A stretch of DNA of 64,000 nt from Lachnoclostridium sp. An196 (GCF_002160135.1 NZ_NFJZ01000006.1:146286-210285), one strand, 5' to 3'. Shown: positions 50,268 through 58,955, counted from the stretch's first letter. Program-made: numbers and translations. The notes: generated by a model from the sequence alone, not told the origin.

Positions 50268-51005
50268 TCAGCCGATCCCCAGTACCGCCGGAAGTATCCA
50301 GGCGCCGATCACATAATACAGCAGCAGATGCGCCGGGTAAAACCAGTAAAACAGCCATCTGGGCTGACGGCCTCTTTCTCCATTATATCTCCAGATCAGC
50401 AGAAATGCCAGCGGAGCCGTAAGCTCCCACAAGCAGCACGCGGCTCCCACGATGCACTGCCATTTCCGATTGTCCCGCAGCAGGTACAGAATTCCGATAA
50501 ACAGCACGCCGAACGCTCCGTAATCTGTGTGAAGAAATTCCGCCAGCACGGCTCCTGCCGCCAGGATCAGCACCTTCAAGGCTGTGCTCGTCCCGTACCT
50601 GCGGACCGCCAGCATCGCCAGAAGTCCGATCAGCAGCGTGAAAAATACATTCTGGTACTGCCAGTCAGGCACCTGATTCCACAGCGCCAGATCAAACGGG
50701 ATTTCGCTGACCAGGGCAAAAATCCCCAGACGCACCGCATATTTCTTCACATCATGGGTGTGGCAGAATCCTTCCACAAGCAGAAAACAGAAGATCGGAA
50801 ACGCCGGCCGGCCGATCATCCGGAGTACGCCGTCCACTGCGAAAATCGTTTCCCACTGTTCCGCAAAATGGTATCCCATCGGAGATCTTCCCCAGATATT
50901 CAGCACAAAATTCTCCAGAATACCCGCCCCGATATGATCAATGGCCATCAGGATGATCGCCGCCCATTTCAGCGCGCTTTCTGTGATTCCAGTCCTAGTT
51001 TTCAT
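50268..51005 (-). CDS. TraX-family membrane protein
   Basis: A 245-residue integral membrane protein with about eight hydrophobic helices. The TraX signature is seen at A-L-K-W-A-A-I-I-L-M-A-I-D-H-I-G and in R-P-A-F-P-I-F-C-F-L-L-V-E-G-F-C-H-T. TraX acetylates F-pilin in E. coli, but chromosomal homologues in Firmicutes are not linked to conjugation and are likely acyltransferase-like proteins of the envelope. I use the ATG at 51005; the frame also has a TTG at 51017. It overlaps the end of the hexapeptide transferase gene by a few codons. Confidence 0.88.
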   Translation of the reverse strand: MKTRTGITESALKWAAIILMAIDHIGAGILENFVLNIWGRSPMGYHFAEQWETIFAVDGVLRMIGRPAFPIFCFLLVEGFCHTHDVKKYAVRLGIFALVSEIPFDLALWNQVPDWQYQNVFFTLLIGLLAMLAVRRYGTSTALKVLILAAGAVLAEFLHTDYGAFGVLFIGILYLLRDNRKWQCIVGAACCLWELTAPLAFLLIWRYNGERGRQPRWLFYWFYPAHLLLYYVIGAWILPAVLGIG

Positions 51006-51666
51006 ATTTTTCCGCAATTTCTCCCTGTCTCTTGTAGATGGATCTTTCCGGCACTACGCCGCGCACAGAAGACAGCGGATAAATATTGCTCTCCCGGCCT
51101 ACCACCGTGCCCGGGTTCAGAATAGAGCCGCAGCCCACTTCCACATTGTCGCCCACCATAGCGCCGAACTTTTTGATTCCGGTCTCAATATCTCCTTCCG
51201 GCGTGTGTACCTTCACCAGTTTTTTATCAGATTTTACATTAGAGGTGATGGAACCGGCTCCCATATGCGCTTTATAACCCAGGATAGAATCTCCCACATA
51301 ATTGTAATGAGGCACCTGCACCTTATTGAACAGGACCACATTTTTCAGCTCCGTGGAATTGCCCACCACAGCGCCTTCCCCCACCAGGGCGTTGCCGCGG
51401 ATGAAGGCGCAGTGGCGTACTTCCGCATCCTTTCCGATGATGGCCGGTCCATGGATATAGGCCGTCGGCGCTACTTTCGCGGATCGGGCCACCCACACAT
51501 CTTCGCCTCTTTTTTCATATTCCTCCGGATCAAGAGTTTCCCCAAGCTTCAGGATAAACGCTCCGATCTTCGGCAGCGCTTCCCAGGGATAGGTCAGCCC
51601 TTCAAAAAGATCCGCCGCAATCGTCTCATTCAGGTCATACAGGTCATGAATCGTTATCTTGCTCAT
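50995..51666 (-). CDS. Left-handed beta-helix (hexapeptide) transferase-like protein
   Basis: A 223-residue protein with a hexapeptide-repeat beta-helix from about residue 60 (A-K-V-A-P-T-A-Y-I-H-G-P-A-I-I-G, R-G-N-A-L-V-G-E-G-A-V-V-G, N-V-E-V-G-C-G-S-I-L-N-P-G). It resembles the C-terminal part of GlmU-type nucleotide-sugar pyrophosphorylases without the N-terminal nucleotidyltransferase. The donor and acceptor are unknown. The start overlaps the stop of the topoisomerase gene by 4 bases. Confidence 0.82.
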   Translation of the reverse strand: MSKITIHDLYDLNETIAADLFEGLTYPWEALPKIGAFILKLGETLDPEEYEKRGEDVWVARSAKVAPTAYIHGPAIIGKDAEVRHCAFIRGNALVGEGAVVGNSTELKNVVLFNKVQVPHYNYVGDSILGYKAHMGAGSITSNVKSDKKLVKVHTPEGDIETGIKKFGAMVGDNVEVGCGSILNPGTVVGRESNIYPLSSVRGVVPERSIYKRQGEIAEKYEN

Positions 51667-53684
51667 GTGTCAGTCTCCTTTTTGGTTGTTTTCTTATAAT
51701 AAACGGCGGCCGCCTCAAAATACGGCCTCATGGCAAAATGCTGCCTGCTGTGCAGCACCTGCTCCGTTTTGCTTCTCACAAAATGTTCCAGTTTTCCCAT
51801 GTACTCATCCGAAGTGATCTCCCCGTTCGCCACATAAGTCAACCCTTTTTCCCAGCTGGCTGTGAGTTCCGGATTCAGAAGCGACCGGATGGATACGTTT
51901 ACCACGTCAAAGATATTTTCCCCCAGAAGGGTAGGCGTAATGATCTGTGTCTTTTTGTTCAAAGCTATGTATTTATTATTGACCAGTTTTTTCAGGATCT
52001 CCGCCCGCGTGGCGCTGGTGCCGATCCCGCTTCCCTTGATCTGGGCCCGAAGATCCTCGTCCTCGATCAGCTGTCCTGCGTTCTCCATGGCCAGAATCAT
52101 GGAACCGGAGTTGTAGCGCTTCGGCGGAGAAGTCTCTCCTTCCTTGATCTTCGCTCCTTTCACCGGGAGCGCCGTACCTTTCCTAAGCTTCATAAGCGCT
52201 TCCAGCATCGTGGCATCACAGCCGGTCTCTTCTTCCTTATCATCGCCGTCTTTTTTCTTCTTTTCATTCATATTCGGCGTAACCTTCAGATATCCTTCCT
52301 CCTGCAGCGCCCGGAAACTGGAGAAAAATTTCTCTGTTCCCATCTGCGTAGTCAACGCCACCTTCTGGTAGACTGCCGGAGGATAAAAAACGGCGAGAAA
52401 GCGCCGGACAATCGTTTCGTACACCTGTCCTGCCGTACCGCTGAGACTTTTCAGCGCCCCGAGCCCCTGTCCCGTGGGAATAATCGCATAATGGTCGGTG
52501 ATCTGCTTATCGTTGGTGTAACGGCTTTTTCCGATGGACTTGTAACTTTCTTTCTCCAGAATCTCCCGGACATATTCCGCCGCCGGACCGTACTGGGCAA
52601 GGCCGCTTATGTTTTTCCGGATCTCCTTGGCCACTGCACTGGAAAGCACCCTGGCGTCCGTCCTGGGATAAGTCACCAGTTTCTTCTCATACAGTTCCTG
52701 CACAATCCTCAGGGTCTCATCCGGACTGATCTTGAATCTCCGTGAGCACTCGTTCTGAAGTTCTGCAAGATTGAAAAGCAGAGGCGCATATCTCGTCTCC
52801 TTCTTTTTCTCCGCAGAAACCACACTCGCCTCCCTGGGGCGGATCTCTTTCAGCCTGCGGATCAGCTCCTCCGCATCTTCCTTCTTTTTAAATCCGTTTT
52901 CTTTGTACAGGAGCGGAGACTGATAATACGCGCTTCCCTCCACCGCGCGCCATTCACCATCAAAAGTTTTTCCCGCCAGTTCCTGGGACAGAAGCACCCG
53001 GTAAAACGGCGTCTTCACAAAGTTTCGGATCTCCCGCTCCCTGCGCACCACCATACCCAGGACGCAGGTCATAACCCGGCCCACGGAAATCACCGTGTAT
53101 TTGGTATTTTGAAAGCTGGATATCGCACGCCCGTACTGCAGCGTCAAAAGCCTGGAAAAGTTGATCCCCATCAGATAATCTTCTTTGGCGCGCAGATACG
53201 CGGAAGCCGACAGGTTGTCATATTCCGACAGATCCTTCGCTTCCCGGATGCCCCTCAGAATCTCTTCTTCCGTCTGGGAATCGATCCATACCCGGCGGCG
53301 CTGTTTTCCTTTTACACCCGCCATCTGCTCCACCAGACGGTAAATGTACTCTCCCTCCCGCCCGGAGTCGGTGCACACAAAGATACAGTCCACGTCCTGA
53401 CGGTTCAGAAGCCCGCTGACGATCTGATACTGCTTTTTCACGCCGTCAATCACTTCATATTTCCATTCTTTGGGCAGAAACGGCAGCGTATCCAGCGACC
53501 ATTTCTTATATTTTTCGTCGTACGCTTCCGGATAACTCATGGTTACCAGATGTCCCACGCACCAGGTTACAATCGCTTCCTCCGATTCCAGATAACCGTC
53601 CTGCCTTCTCACCCCCAGCTTCAGCGCCTTCGCAAATTCCTGCGCCACGCTGGGTTTTTCCGCAATATATAAAGATTTACCCAT
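51663..53684 (-). CDS. topB: DNA topoisomerase III (type IA)
   Basis: A 673-residue type IA topoisomerase. The TOPRIM domain has Y-I-A-E-K-P-S-V-A near 6 and C-T-D-S-G-R-E-G-E near 103; the active-site Tyr is in L-V-T-Y-P-R-T-D near 335, and I-S-V-G-R-V-M-T near 201 is a conserved family element. There is no C-terminal zinc finger set. It decatenates DNA. It is the first gene of a minus-strand set (topB, hexapeptide protein, TraX, HD protein). Confidence 0.94.
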   Translation of the reverse strand: MGKSLYIAEKPSVAQEFAKALKLGVRRQDGYLESEEAIVTWCVGHLVTMSYPEAYDEKYKKWSLDTLPFLPKEWKYEVIDGVKKQYQIVSGLLNRQDVDCIFVCTDSGREGEYIYRLVEQMAGVKGKQRRRVWIDSQTEEEILRGIREAKDLSEYDNLSASAYLRAKEDYLMGINFSRLLTLQYGRAISSFQNTKYTVISVGRVMTCVLGMVVRREREIRNFVKTPFYRVLLSQELAGKTFDGEWRAVEGSAYYQSPLLYKENGFKKKEDAEELIRRLKEIRPREASVVSAEKKKETRYAPLLFNLAELQNECSRRFKISPDETLRIVQELYEKKLVTYPRTDARVLSSAVAKEIRKNISGLAQYGPAAEYVREILEKESYKSIGKSRYTNDKQITDHYAIIPTGQGLGALKSLSGTAGQVYETIVRRFLAVFYPPAVYQKVALTTQMGTEKFFSSFRALQEEGYLKVTPNMNEKKKKDGDDKEEETGCDATMLEALMKLRKGTALPVKGAKIKEGETSPPKRYNSGSMILAMENAGQLIEDEDLRAQIKGSGIGTSATRAEILKKLVNNKYIALNKKTQIITPTLLGENIFDVVNVSIRSLLNPELTASWEKGLTYVANGEITSDEYMGKLEHFVRSKTEQVLHSRQHFAMRPYFEAAAVYYKKTTKKETDT

Positions 53685-53710
53685 GTTGCTCTCTTTCTTC
53701 TCCGTTCACC

Positions 53711-53740
53711 CTGACAATTCTAGCACATTTGTGGTATAAT
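53711..53740 (+). promoter_or_regulatory. Promoter of tmcAL
   Basis: CTGACA (53711-53716) and TATAAT (53735-53740) are 18 bases apart on the plus strand. The next plus-strand gene is tmcAL at 54069, which gives a leader of about 320 bases that includes a MITE-like element. Confidence 0.65.
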
Positions 53741-53752
53741 GTCCACGTTCCA

Positions 53753-53985
53753 ATTCGCCATGCGGAAACGGGAGCGGATGTAGTTCCCCCGTCCGCTTTT
53801 CGGACACTCCCCGCGCCCGCGCTCAGGGGTAATGGCAAAAACCGTTACAAGCTTGCTTGTATAAGGTTATTGCCATTACCCCTGACGGATGGCATCAGCC
53901 ATCCATCCCGGAACGCATTCTGCGTTCCGGGAAAAGCGCGTGCGCAGCCAAAATACTTAAAAGCTCCCGTTTCCATACGGCGAAT
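53753..53985. mobile_element. MITE-like element with 23-bp terminal inverted repeats
   Basis: A 233-base non-coding segment bounded by inverted repeats of 23 bases with 20 matches (53753-53775 and 53963-53985; common core GGAAACGGGAGC). Inside are a perfect 13-base inverted repeat (53826-53838 with 53870-53882, GGGGTAATGGCAA) and palindromes GGATGGCATCAGCCATCC and GGAACGCATTCTGCGTTCC. No transposase is present and no clear target duplication is seen. It lies in the leader of tmcAL. Confidence 0.6.
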
Positions 53986-54068
53986 GCCCCTGAGCGAGAT
54001 GAAGCGCAGCGGAATCGATCTTCCCGCCTCATCTCCTCCCCAGTCTATTTTTAGGAAAGGAAACTTCC

Positions 54069-55247
54069 ATGACCATCACCGGCATCATCGCAGAATACAA
54101 TCCGTTCCACCGCGGCCATGCATATCATCTGTCCCGCGCACGGGAAATCACCGGAGCAGACTTTGTTATCGTCGCCATGAGCGGAAACTATGTTCAGAGG
54201 GGCGTCCCCGCCATGTTCGACAAATATACGCGGGCGGAGGCGGCTCTGCGAGGCGGCGCCGATCTGGTACTGGAGCTTCCTCTCTGCGCCGCCTGCGGAA
54301 GCGCGGAATATTTCTCCGACGGAGCCGTAGACCTGTTCATGCAGACCGGCATCGTCACTGATCTCTGTTTCGGCAGCGAGTGCGGAGACCTGGAGCCGCT
54401 TGCCGAGGCGGCAGCTCTGCTGGCCGATGAACCGGAAGAATACCGTTCTCTTCTGCGGCAGCACCTGCGAACGGGCATCTCCTTTCCCCTGGCAAGAGCC
54501 ACGTCGCTGCAGGAAGCTCTTCCTTCTGTGTCTTCCGATATGCTGTCCTCTCCAAATAATCTGCTGGGCATCGAATACCTGAAAGCTCTGAAGAGAAGAA
54601 AAAGCAGCATCCGCCCTCACACGATAGCCAGAGAAGGAGGCGGATACCATGAACTGACCATGGAAAAAGGATATTATGCCTCCGCCGGAGCTATCCGCAG
54701 GGAATTGATTCACAGCAAAGGAACTTTCACTGAGATGATACAGGCGCAGCTTCCTTCCCCTGGCATTTATCACTCTTACGAAGGGAAAACGCCCCTCACG
54801 GAGGACGCCTTCTCGCTTCTGCTTCTGCAAAGACTGCGAAGCATCCAGGGAACATCTCTGAATTCTTTTTTCGATGTGCCGGAAGAACTGTCCAACCGGA
54901 TCTGGAACCGCCTGGATGAATTTACTTCCTTCAGTGATTTTGCGGAGCTTCTGAAATCCCGGAACCTGACCCGTACCGCAGTCAACCGGGCGCTCCTGCA
55001 TATCCTTCTGGATATTCGGCAGTACCGACGTGCGGATCATCTGCGGGTACTTGGTCTGCAGAAAGAAGCGAAAGTTCTTCTGAATCTGTTGAGCACCCAT
55101 GGCCGGCTTCCGCTGCTTACCGGCCTTTCAGGAAGCGGTCTTCCGGAGCATACTTTCTACCCCGACCGGCTTTACGAGTCTGTCCGCTCTCTTGTTCACG
55201 GTATACCGTATCAGAACGAGCATCGGCGCAAAATGCTGATCGTTTAG
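54069..55247 (+). CDS. tmcAL: tRNA(Met) cytidine acetate ligase
   Basis: A 392-residue YlbM/TmcAL. The enzyme activates acetate with ATP and acetylates C34 of elongator tRNA(Met). The N-terminal nucleotidyltransferase signature is I-I-A-E-Y-N-P-F-H-R-G-H at 5-16, with S-G-N-Y-V-Q-R-G near 38 and a Pro-rich S-S-P-N-N-L-L-G-I-E-Y near 160. The ribosome site AGGAAAGG lies ahead of the ATG. A KdpD-like kinase gene follows 18 bases after its stop. Confidence 0.92.
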   Translation: MTITGIIAEYNPFHRGHAYHLSRAREITGADFVIVAMSGNYVQRGVPAMFDKYTRAEAALRGGADLVLELPLCAACGSAEYFSDGAVDLFMQTGIVTDLCFGSECGDLEPLAEAAALLADEPEEYRSLLRQHLRTGISFPLARATSLQEALPSVSSDMLSSPNNLLGIEYLKALKRRKSSIRPHTIAREGGGYHELTMEKGYYASAGAIRRELIHSKGTFTEMIQAQLPSPGIYHSYEGKTPLTEDAFSLLLLQRLRSIQGTSLNSFFDVPEELSNRIWNRLDEFTSFSDFAELLKSRNLTRTAVNRALLHILLDIRQYRRADHLRVLGLQKEAKVLLNLLSTHGRLPLLTGLSGSGLPEHTFYPDRLYESVRSLVHGIPYQNEHRRKMLIV

Positions 55248-55265
55248 TATAGGAGGAGGAGTAAC

Positions 55266-56420
55266 TTGATACACTTTATCTGGAACCGGTTTACCCGTTT
55301 CGTAGACATTATTTCTCAGACCCACACATACAACACTCATGTAAGCAGACTGATCACCGTCAGCGCCATGGCAGCCGCCACTGTCCTGTCTCTTATCTAT
55401 CATCGGATCAATCCCGCCGGGACAGCCAATATTGCGCTGATATATATCTTGACAGTGATTCTGATCTCCTATCATACGGACAAATACCGTTACGGGATCC
55501 TGGCGGCCATCTGCAGCGTTTTTTTTATCAACCTGTTTACTTATCCTTTTTTTGTATTTAATTTTGCCGTATCCGGATATCCGCTTACTTTTCTCTTTAT
55601 GTACTTTATTTCCATTCTGACCAGCGCCACCACCTTCCGTCTGAAAGAACAGGCAAGACGGATCAAAGATGATGAAGACCTGATCATGGAAGCCGAGAAA
55701 GAAAAACTGCGGGCCAACCTGCTCCGGGCGGTATCCCACGATCTGCGCACGCCGCTGACCAGCATCATTGGCGCCAGCTCCTCTTATCTGGATAACGAAG
55801 AGACTCTTTCCGCAGAAGAAAAACGCAGACTTGTCTCTCAGATCTCCGAAGACGCGGACTGGCTGCTTCATATGGTGGAAAATCTGCTGTCTGTTACGCG
55901 TATCACCGACAGCGGCGCCAATACCTTGAAAAAGAATCCGGAGGTCATGGAAGAAGTTCTTTTAGACGCCATCTCTACGATACGAAAACGTTATCCTTCC
56001 ATGCAGATACACATGTCTCTTCCGGATGAGCTGCTGATCGTTCCCATGGATCCGCTGCTGATCAAACAGGTGATCATGAATCTGCTGGAAAACGCTTATT
56101 TCCATGCCCACAGCCAGAAACCGGTGGAATGTTTTCTGCGTTCCTCGGCTGAATCTGCCAGTGTACACATCCGGGACTACGGAATCGGCATTCCAAAAGA
56201 ACATACAGACGATATCTTTGACGCCGCCCCGTCTTCTCCTTCCTCTGCTTCCGACACACGCAAAGGAATGGGAATCGGACTGTCCATCTGCAAAGCAATC
56301 ATAAACGCCCACGGCGGAAGCATCCATGCGGTCAGCCATCCGGACGGAGCCGAATTTTATTTTACACTGCCAAAGGAGGAACTCCATCATGAATCAGACG
56401 GTCAAAATCCTCGTCATTGA
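55266..56420 (+). CDS. KdpD-like sensor kinase lacking the N-terminal KdpD/Usp domains
   Basis: A 384-residue kinase with a TTG start behind GGAGGAGGAG. Residues about 30-125 form a DUF4118-type four-helix membrane domain as in the middle of KdpD. The transmitter follows: R-A-V-S-H-D-L-R-T-P-L-T-S near 155, N box L-L-E-N-A-Y-F-H-A near 275, G1 D-Y-G-I-G-I-P, and G2 G-M-G-I-G-L-S-I. The cytoplasmic N-terminal KdpD sensor and Usp modules of full-length KdpD (about 900 residues) are absent. It overlaps the start region of the regulator gene. No kdpABC is in this window. Confidence 0.88.
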   Translation: MIHFIWNRFTRFVDIISQTHTYNTHVSRLITVSAMAAATVLSLIYHRINPAGTANIALIYILTVILISYHTDKYRYGILAAICSVFFINLFTYPFFVFNFAVSGYPLTFLFMYFISILTSATTFRLKEQARRIKDDEDLIMEAEKEKLRANLLRAVSHDLRTPLTSIIGASSSYLDNEETLSAEEKRRLVSQISEDADWLLHMVENLLSVTRITDSGANTLKKNPEVMEEVLLDAISTIRKRYPSMQIHMSLPDELLIVPMDPLLIKQVIMNLLENAYFHAHSQKPVECFLRSSAESASVHIRDYGIGIPKEHTDDIFDAAPSSPSSASDTRKGMGIGLSICKAIINAHGGSIHAVSHPDGAEFYFTLPKEELHHESDGQNPRH

Positions 56421-57093
56421 AGATGAAAAAAATATTCTCAGCTTTATCACTTCAGTCCTCTCTTCCCAGCACTATCAGGTGATCCCTGCCGCCACAGGCA
56501 CGGAAGGCCTGTCCCTGGCTTCCTCCCAGTGCCCGGATCTGATCCTTTTGGATCTGGGGCTTCCGGACATCGACGGTATGGAGGTCATCTCAAAAATCAG
56601 AGAATGGTCCAGCGTTCCGATCCTGGTAATTTCCGCACGCGCGCTGGAAGACGACAAGGTACTGGCATTGGATGCCGGAGCGGACGATTATATCACCAAG
56701 CCGTTCGGTAATTCCGAACTTCTCGCCAGAATCCGTACGGCACTGCGCCACAGCAGCCGGATGCAGACGGACGGCGAGCTGGCCGACCGCCCTTACCGTT
56801 CCAAAGGACTTATGATCGATTTTGAAAAAAGGATCGTTTCCAGAGATGGAAAAGAGATTCATCTGACTCAGAATGAATACAAAATTGTGGCGCTTCTCGC
56901 CAGAAACTGCGGCAGGGTTCTCACCTACGACCGCCTGATCGAACACATCTGGGGACCGTACTCAGAAAATGACAATACGATCCTTCGCGTCAATATGGCA
57001 AATATCCGGCGGAAGCTGGAGCCGAACCCGGCAGAGCCCGTCTATATCTTCACAGAAGTGGGCGTGGGATACCGGATGGCGGATGAAGATTAA
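56389..57093 (+). CDS. KdpE-like response regulator
   Basis: A 234-residue OmpR/KdpE-type regulator. The receiver has V-I-E-D-E-K-N near 9, D in L-I-L-L-D-L-G-L-P near 54, and K in I-T-K-P-F near 105. The winged helix covers about 130-230 (H-L-T-Q-N-E-Y-K-I-V-A-L-L-A and R-V-N-M-A-N-I-R-R-K-L). I choose the ATG at 56389, 8 bases after AAAGGAGGA; the longer frame starts inside the kinase gene. It is coupled to the kinase and ends in a small hairpin at 57083-57104. Confidence 0.92.
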   Translation: MNQTVKILVIEDEKNILSFITSVLSSQHYQVIPAATGTEGLSLASSQCPDLILLDLGLPDIDGMEVISKIREWSSVPILVISARALEDDKVLALDAGADDYITKPFGNSELLARIRTALRHSSRMQTDGELADRPYRSKGLMIDFEKRIVSRDGKEIHLTQNEYKIVALLARNCGRVLTYDRLIEHIWGPYSENDNTILRVNMANIRRKLEPNPAEPVYIFTEVGVGYRMADED

Positions 57094-57104
57094 CCTTCAT
57101 CCGC
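57083..57104 (+). terminator. Weak hairpin at the end of the kdpE-like gene
   Basis: GGATGAAG and CTTCATCC pair over 8 bases and include the stop codon. Only a loose T-rich stretch follows. Confidence 0.4.
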
Positions 57105-57256
57105 TGTTCCGCTTTTCTATTTTTCTAAATCTCTCTTGAAAATCTTCTTGTTCAACGATATGATCAATATGCACCGTTCAGTGCAGTTTTCGGTATCTCA
57201 CCAGAAGTTCCCCTAAATTATATTCTATTTGCTTTCTATATAATATTTGCAGTCAA

Positions 57257-57285
57257 TTGACATACGTATTATTACGTATTATTAT
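57257..57285 (+). promoter_or_regulatory. hicAB promoter with tandem operator repeats
   Basis: TTGACA (57257-57262), 17 bases, TATTAT (57280-57285). The spacer consists of a direct repeat (TACGTATTAT then TACGTATTAT) overlapping the -10, a likely HicB operator. Confidence 0.75.
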
Positions 57286-57313
57286 ATAGTTACAGCAGGA
57301 AAGGAGCCTGTAT

Positions 57314-57399
57314 ATGCCAATGACGCCGCAGGAGATGATTCGTCTTCTGAAAAAACACGGTTTCGAAATAATCAACTAAAACAAGCAGGGCTAAAATAG
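57314..57399 (+). pseudogene. hicA: hicA toxin remnant with internal deletion
   Basis: The ATG at 57314, behind AAGGAG, starts M-P-M-T-P-Q-E-M-I-R-L-L-K-K-H-G-F-E-I-I-N, the usual HicA N-terminus, and then a TAA follows. In another frame at 57376-57399 the sequence L-K-Q-A-G-L-K-stop is the usual HicA C-terminus. About 30-35 residues in the middle, including the catalytic His and the double-stranded RNA-binding core, are gone. The antitoxin hicB follows 14 bases later and is intact. Confidence 0.85.
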
Positions 57400-57412
57400 G
57401 AGGTGTTATTTT

Positions 57413-57811
57413 ATGGATAAAATCTTTTATCCGGCAATTTTCCATGAAGCGGAAGAAGGCGGATTCTGGATTTCTTTTCCAGATTTTCCAGAGTGTTTTT
57501 CTGAAGGTGACGATATGTCTCACGCTTACCGTATGGCAGTTGAAGCTCTTGGCCTGGCCATAACTTCCCGTGAACAGGAAAAAGAAAAGATTCCTGTTCC
57601 TACTGACTTCCATCAATTGTCAGTCTCTGAAAAAGAAAAAATTGTAATTGTTGAATTTGACATGCTGGCTTATTTGAAACGGACAAAATCCAGAGCGGTA
57701 AAGAAAACTCTGAGCATTCCAGAATGGCTGAATGAAGCCGCCTGTAATGCCGGGCTGAATTTCTCTCAGGTTCTTCAAGAAGCACTGATTGTAAAACTCA
57801 ATGCAAAATAA
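57413..57811 (+). CDS. hicB: HicB antitoxin
   Basis: A 132-residue HicB: an N-terminal degenerate RNase H-like fold (Y-P-A-I-F-H-E-A-E-E-G-G-F-W-I-S-F-P-D-F-P-E-C near 6-28) and a C-terminal ribbon-helix-helix-like DNA-binding part (V-K-K-T-L-S-I-P-E-W-L-N-E-A-A near 95). HicB normally binds HicA toxin and represses the hic promoter. The site AGGAGG precedes the ATG. With hicA deleted it is an orphan, possibly still repressing the promoter at 57257-57285. Confidence 0.92.
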   Translation: MDKIFYPAIFHEAEEGGFWISFPDFPECFSEGDDMSHAYRMAVEALGLAITSREQEKEKIPVPTDFHQLSVSEKEKIVIVEFDMLAYLKRTKSRAVKKTLSIPEWLNEAACNAGLNFSQVLQEALIVKLNAK

Positions 57812-57834
57812 TCACTATGAAAATGTGCGGAAAT

Positions 57835-57868
57835 CCCGCCGGAACAGTTTCAACATTCCGGCGGGCAA
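57835..57868 (-). terminator. Hairpin after hicB / HAD remnant
   Basis: CCCGCCGGAA and TTCCGGCGGG form a perfect 10-base stem between the convergent hicB and HAD remnant. The minus strand then reads ATTTCC, a weak U-tract. Confidence 0.55.
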
Positions 57869-57891
57869 CACAACAACCGACGATTCGTTAA

Positions 57892-58462
57892 TTATATATT
57901 TACCGTCTCCCTGATCTTTCTCAGCGCCTCCATCAGATTTTCCGCTTCTTCCACTCCATCCGGAACTGCTTTTCCCTCTCTGTTCAGCCAAATGCTTTTT
58001 ATTCCCGCCTGTCCGGGACATTTTACATCGCTTTCCAGGGAATCGCCTATATGAATCACCTCTTCCGGCTTCAAACCGATTTTATCAAGCGCGTACTGGA
58101 AGATCTCTTTTCTCGGTTTTGAATATTTTGCCTGTTCACTGGTGAACACTCCGGCCGGGTGGATGCCGTTTTTTCCATAGATTCATAAATATACCGGTCA
58201 TCACTGTTGGTCACAAAATAGACCGGTAGTGTAATCTGCTCTAAAAATTCAGCCGCATCTTCATACCTTCGTGCTGTGTATGAAAATTTTCCCCATTCAC
58301 CTCTCCCAGCCTCTCTTTGAAGATTTTCCACCAGCAGCGGAATACCTCCTCCGGCGACTGCGCATTGCCGCTTTTATAAACCCTTTTTACCACTTCTACC
58401 GAAATAGGCCCATTTTCATACACTGCCGTTCCATAATAATCCATAAAAATTGCTTTTAACAT
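57892..58462 (-). pseudogene. HAD-like phosphatase, two frameshifts
   Basis: Three consecutive pieces in different frames together make one HAD protein of about 190 residues. Piece 1 (from 58462, behind AAGAGGTGG) has the nucleophile motif I-F-M-D-Y-Y-G-T. Piece 2 (about 58175-58290) has the motif II region L-P-V-Y-F-V-T-N-S-D-D. Piece 3 (57892 to about 58170) has the Lys/Asp motifs K-P-R-K-E-I-F-Q-Y and I-H-I-G-D-S-L-E-S-D-V. Each junction needs a shift. The gene follows a cobalamin riboswitch and a terminator. It is probably non-functional. Confidence 0.8.
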
Positions 58463-58510
58463 ACTTCCACCTCTTATCTTTGAATACATGCGCCGCCAGA
58501 CGCGCCACAT

Positions 58511-58566
58511 AAAAAACTCCCCCGGGAGGCAGGAGGTTCAGGAACCTGCGCCCGGAGGAGTTTTTT
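58511..58566. terminator. Strong bidirectional terminator
   Basis: AAAAAACTCC pairs with GGAGTTTTTT, with GC-rich inner stems (CCCGGG/CCCGG and AGGTT/AACCT). Six T residues lie on both sides. On the minus strand it is downstream of the cobalamin riboswitch and just ahead of the HAD remnant, so it may be the riboswitch terminator. Confidence 0.88.
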
Positions 58567-58570
58567 ATTG

Positions 58571-58634
58571 CCCTGGAGTGCCATTCCCATACGGATGTCT
58601 TTTTTATGGAGGATCTGCCGTATGGACACCAGGG
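58571..58634. repeat. Imperfect long hairpin upstream of the terminator
   Basis: CCCTGG..CCAGGG encloses CCATACGG..CCGTATGG. It lies between the cobalamin riboswitch and the terminator on the minus strand and may be part of the expression platform. The surrounding 58567-58765 has no gene that I can support. Confidence 0.5.
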
Positions 58635-58767
58635 TTTATCTTGTGCATATCTCCTGAGATTTCCAATAGAAAAAGCCGCCTTCACCCACCAGCCGACAAT
58701 TCAAGAAAGGATGCGCCATTCATCCCCTCTGTTGGATGGAAAGCTCTCCTCGGGAGCTCATCTCATA

Positions 58768-58945
58768 TGCCAAGCAGGTTTCCTGGCTTACGGATCTGAC
58801 GCTCGCTCTCCCCTTCTCACATGTATCAGGGTTATGCAATGGGATATCGAGAGCGGGCTCTCCGAATACAGTGACCGGATCGTTCAGGATTCTCACCTGA
58901 TTCCCTCTTCACGCCTGACGGCGCGCACTTGACACAGCATCTTCT
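58768..58945 (-). ncRNA. Cobalamin riboswitch
   Basis: Read on the minus strand it has the conserved B12-element blocks: GAGGGAATCAGGTGAGAATCC, a CCGGTCACTGTA segment, AGAGCCCGCTC, and the 3' B12 box AAGCCAGGAAACCTGC. The class binds cobalamin and turns down B12 transport or synthesis genes. It has its own promoter. Unusually, the only gene downstream is the frameshifted HAD remnant, after a strong terminator. Confidence 0.9.
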
Positions 58946-58955
58946 GCACGATTTC

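Noticed and set aside
50268..51005. Conjugative element suggested by TraX
   Set aside because: No other transfer, relaxase or integrase genes are near; chromosomal TraX homologues are common in this group.
58416..58685. Minus-strand ORF of 89 aa over the terminator
   Set aside because: It runs through a strong terminator and the start of the HAD remnant and has no family support.
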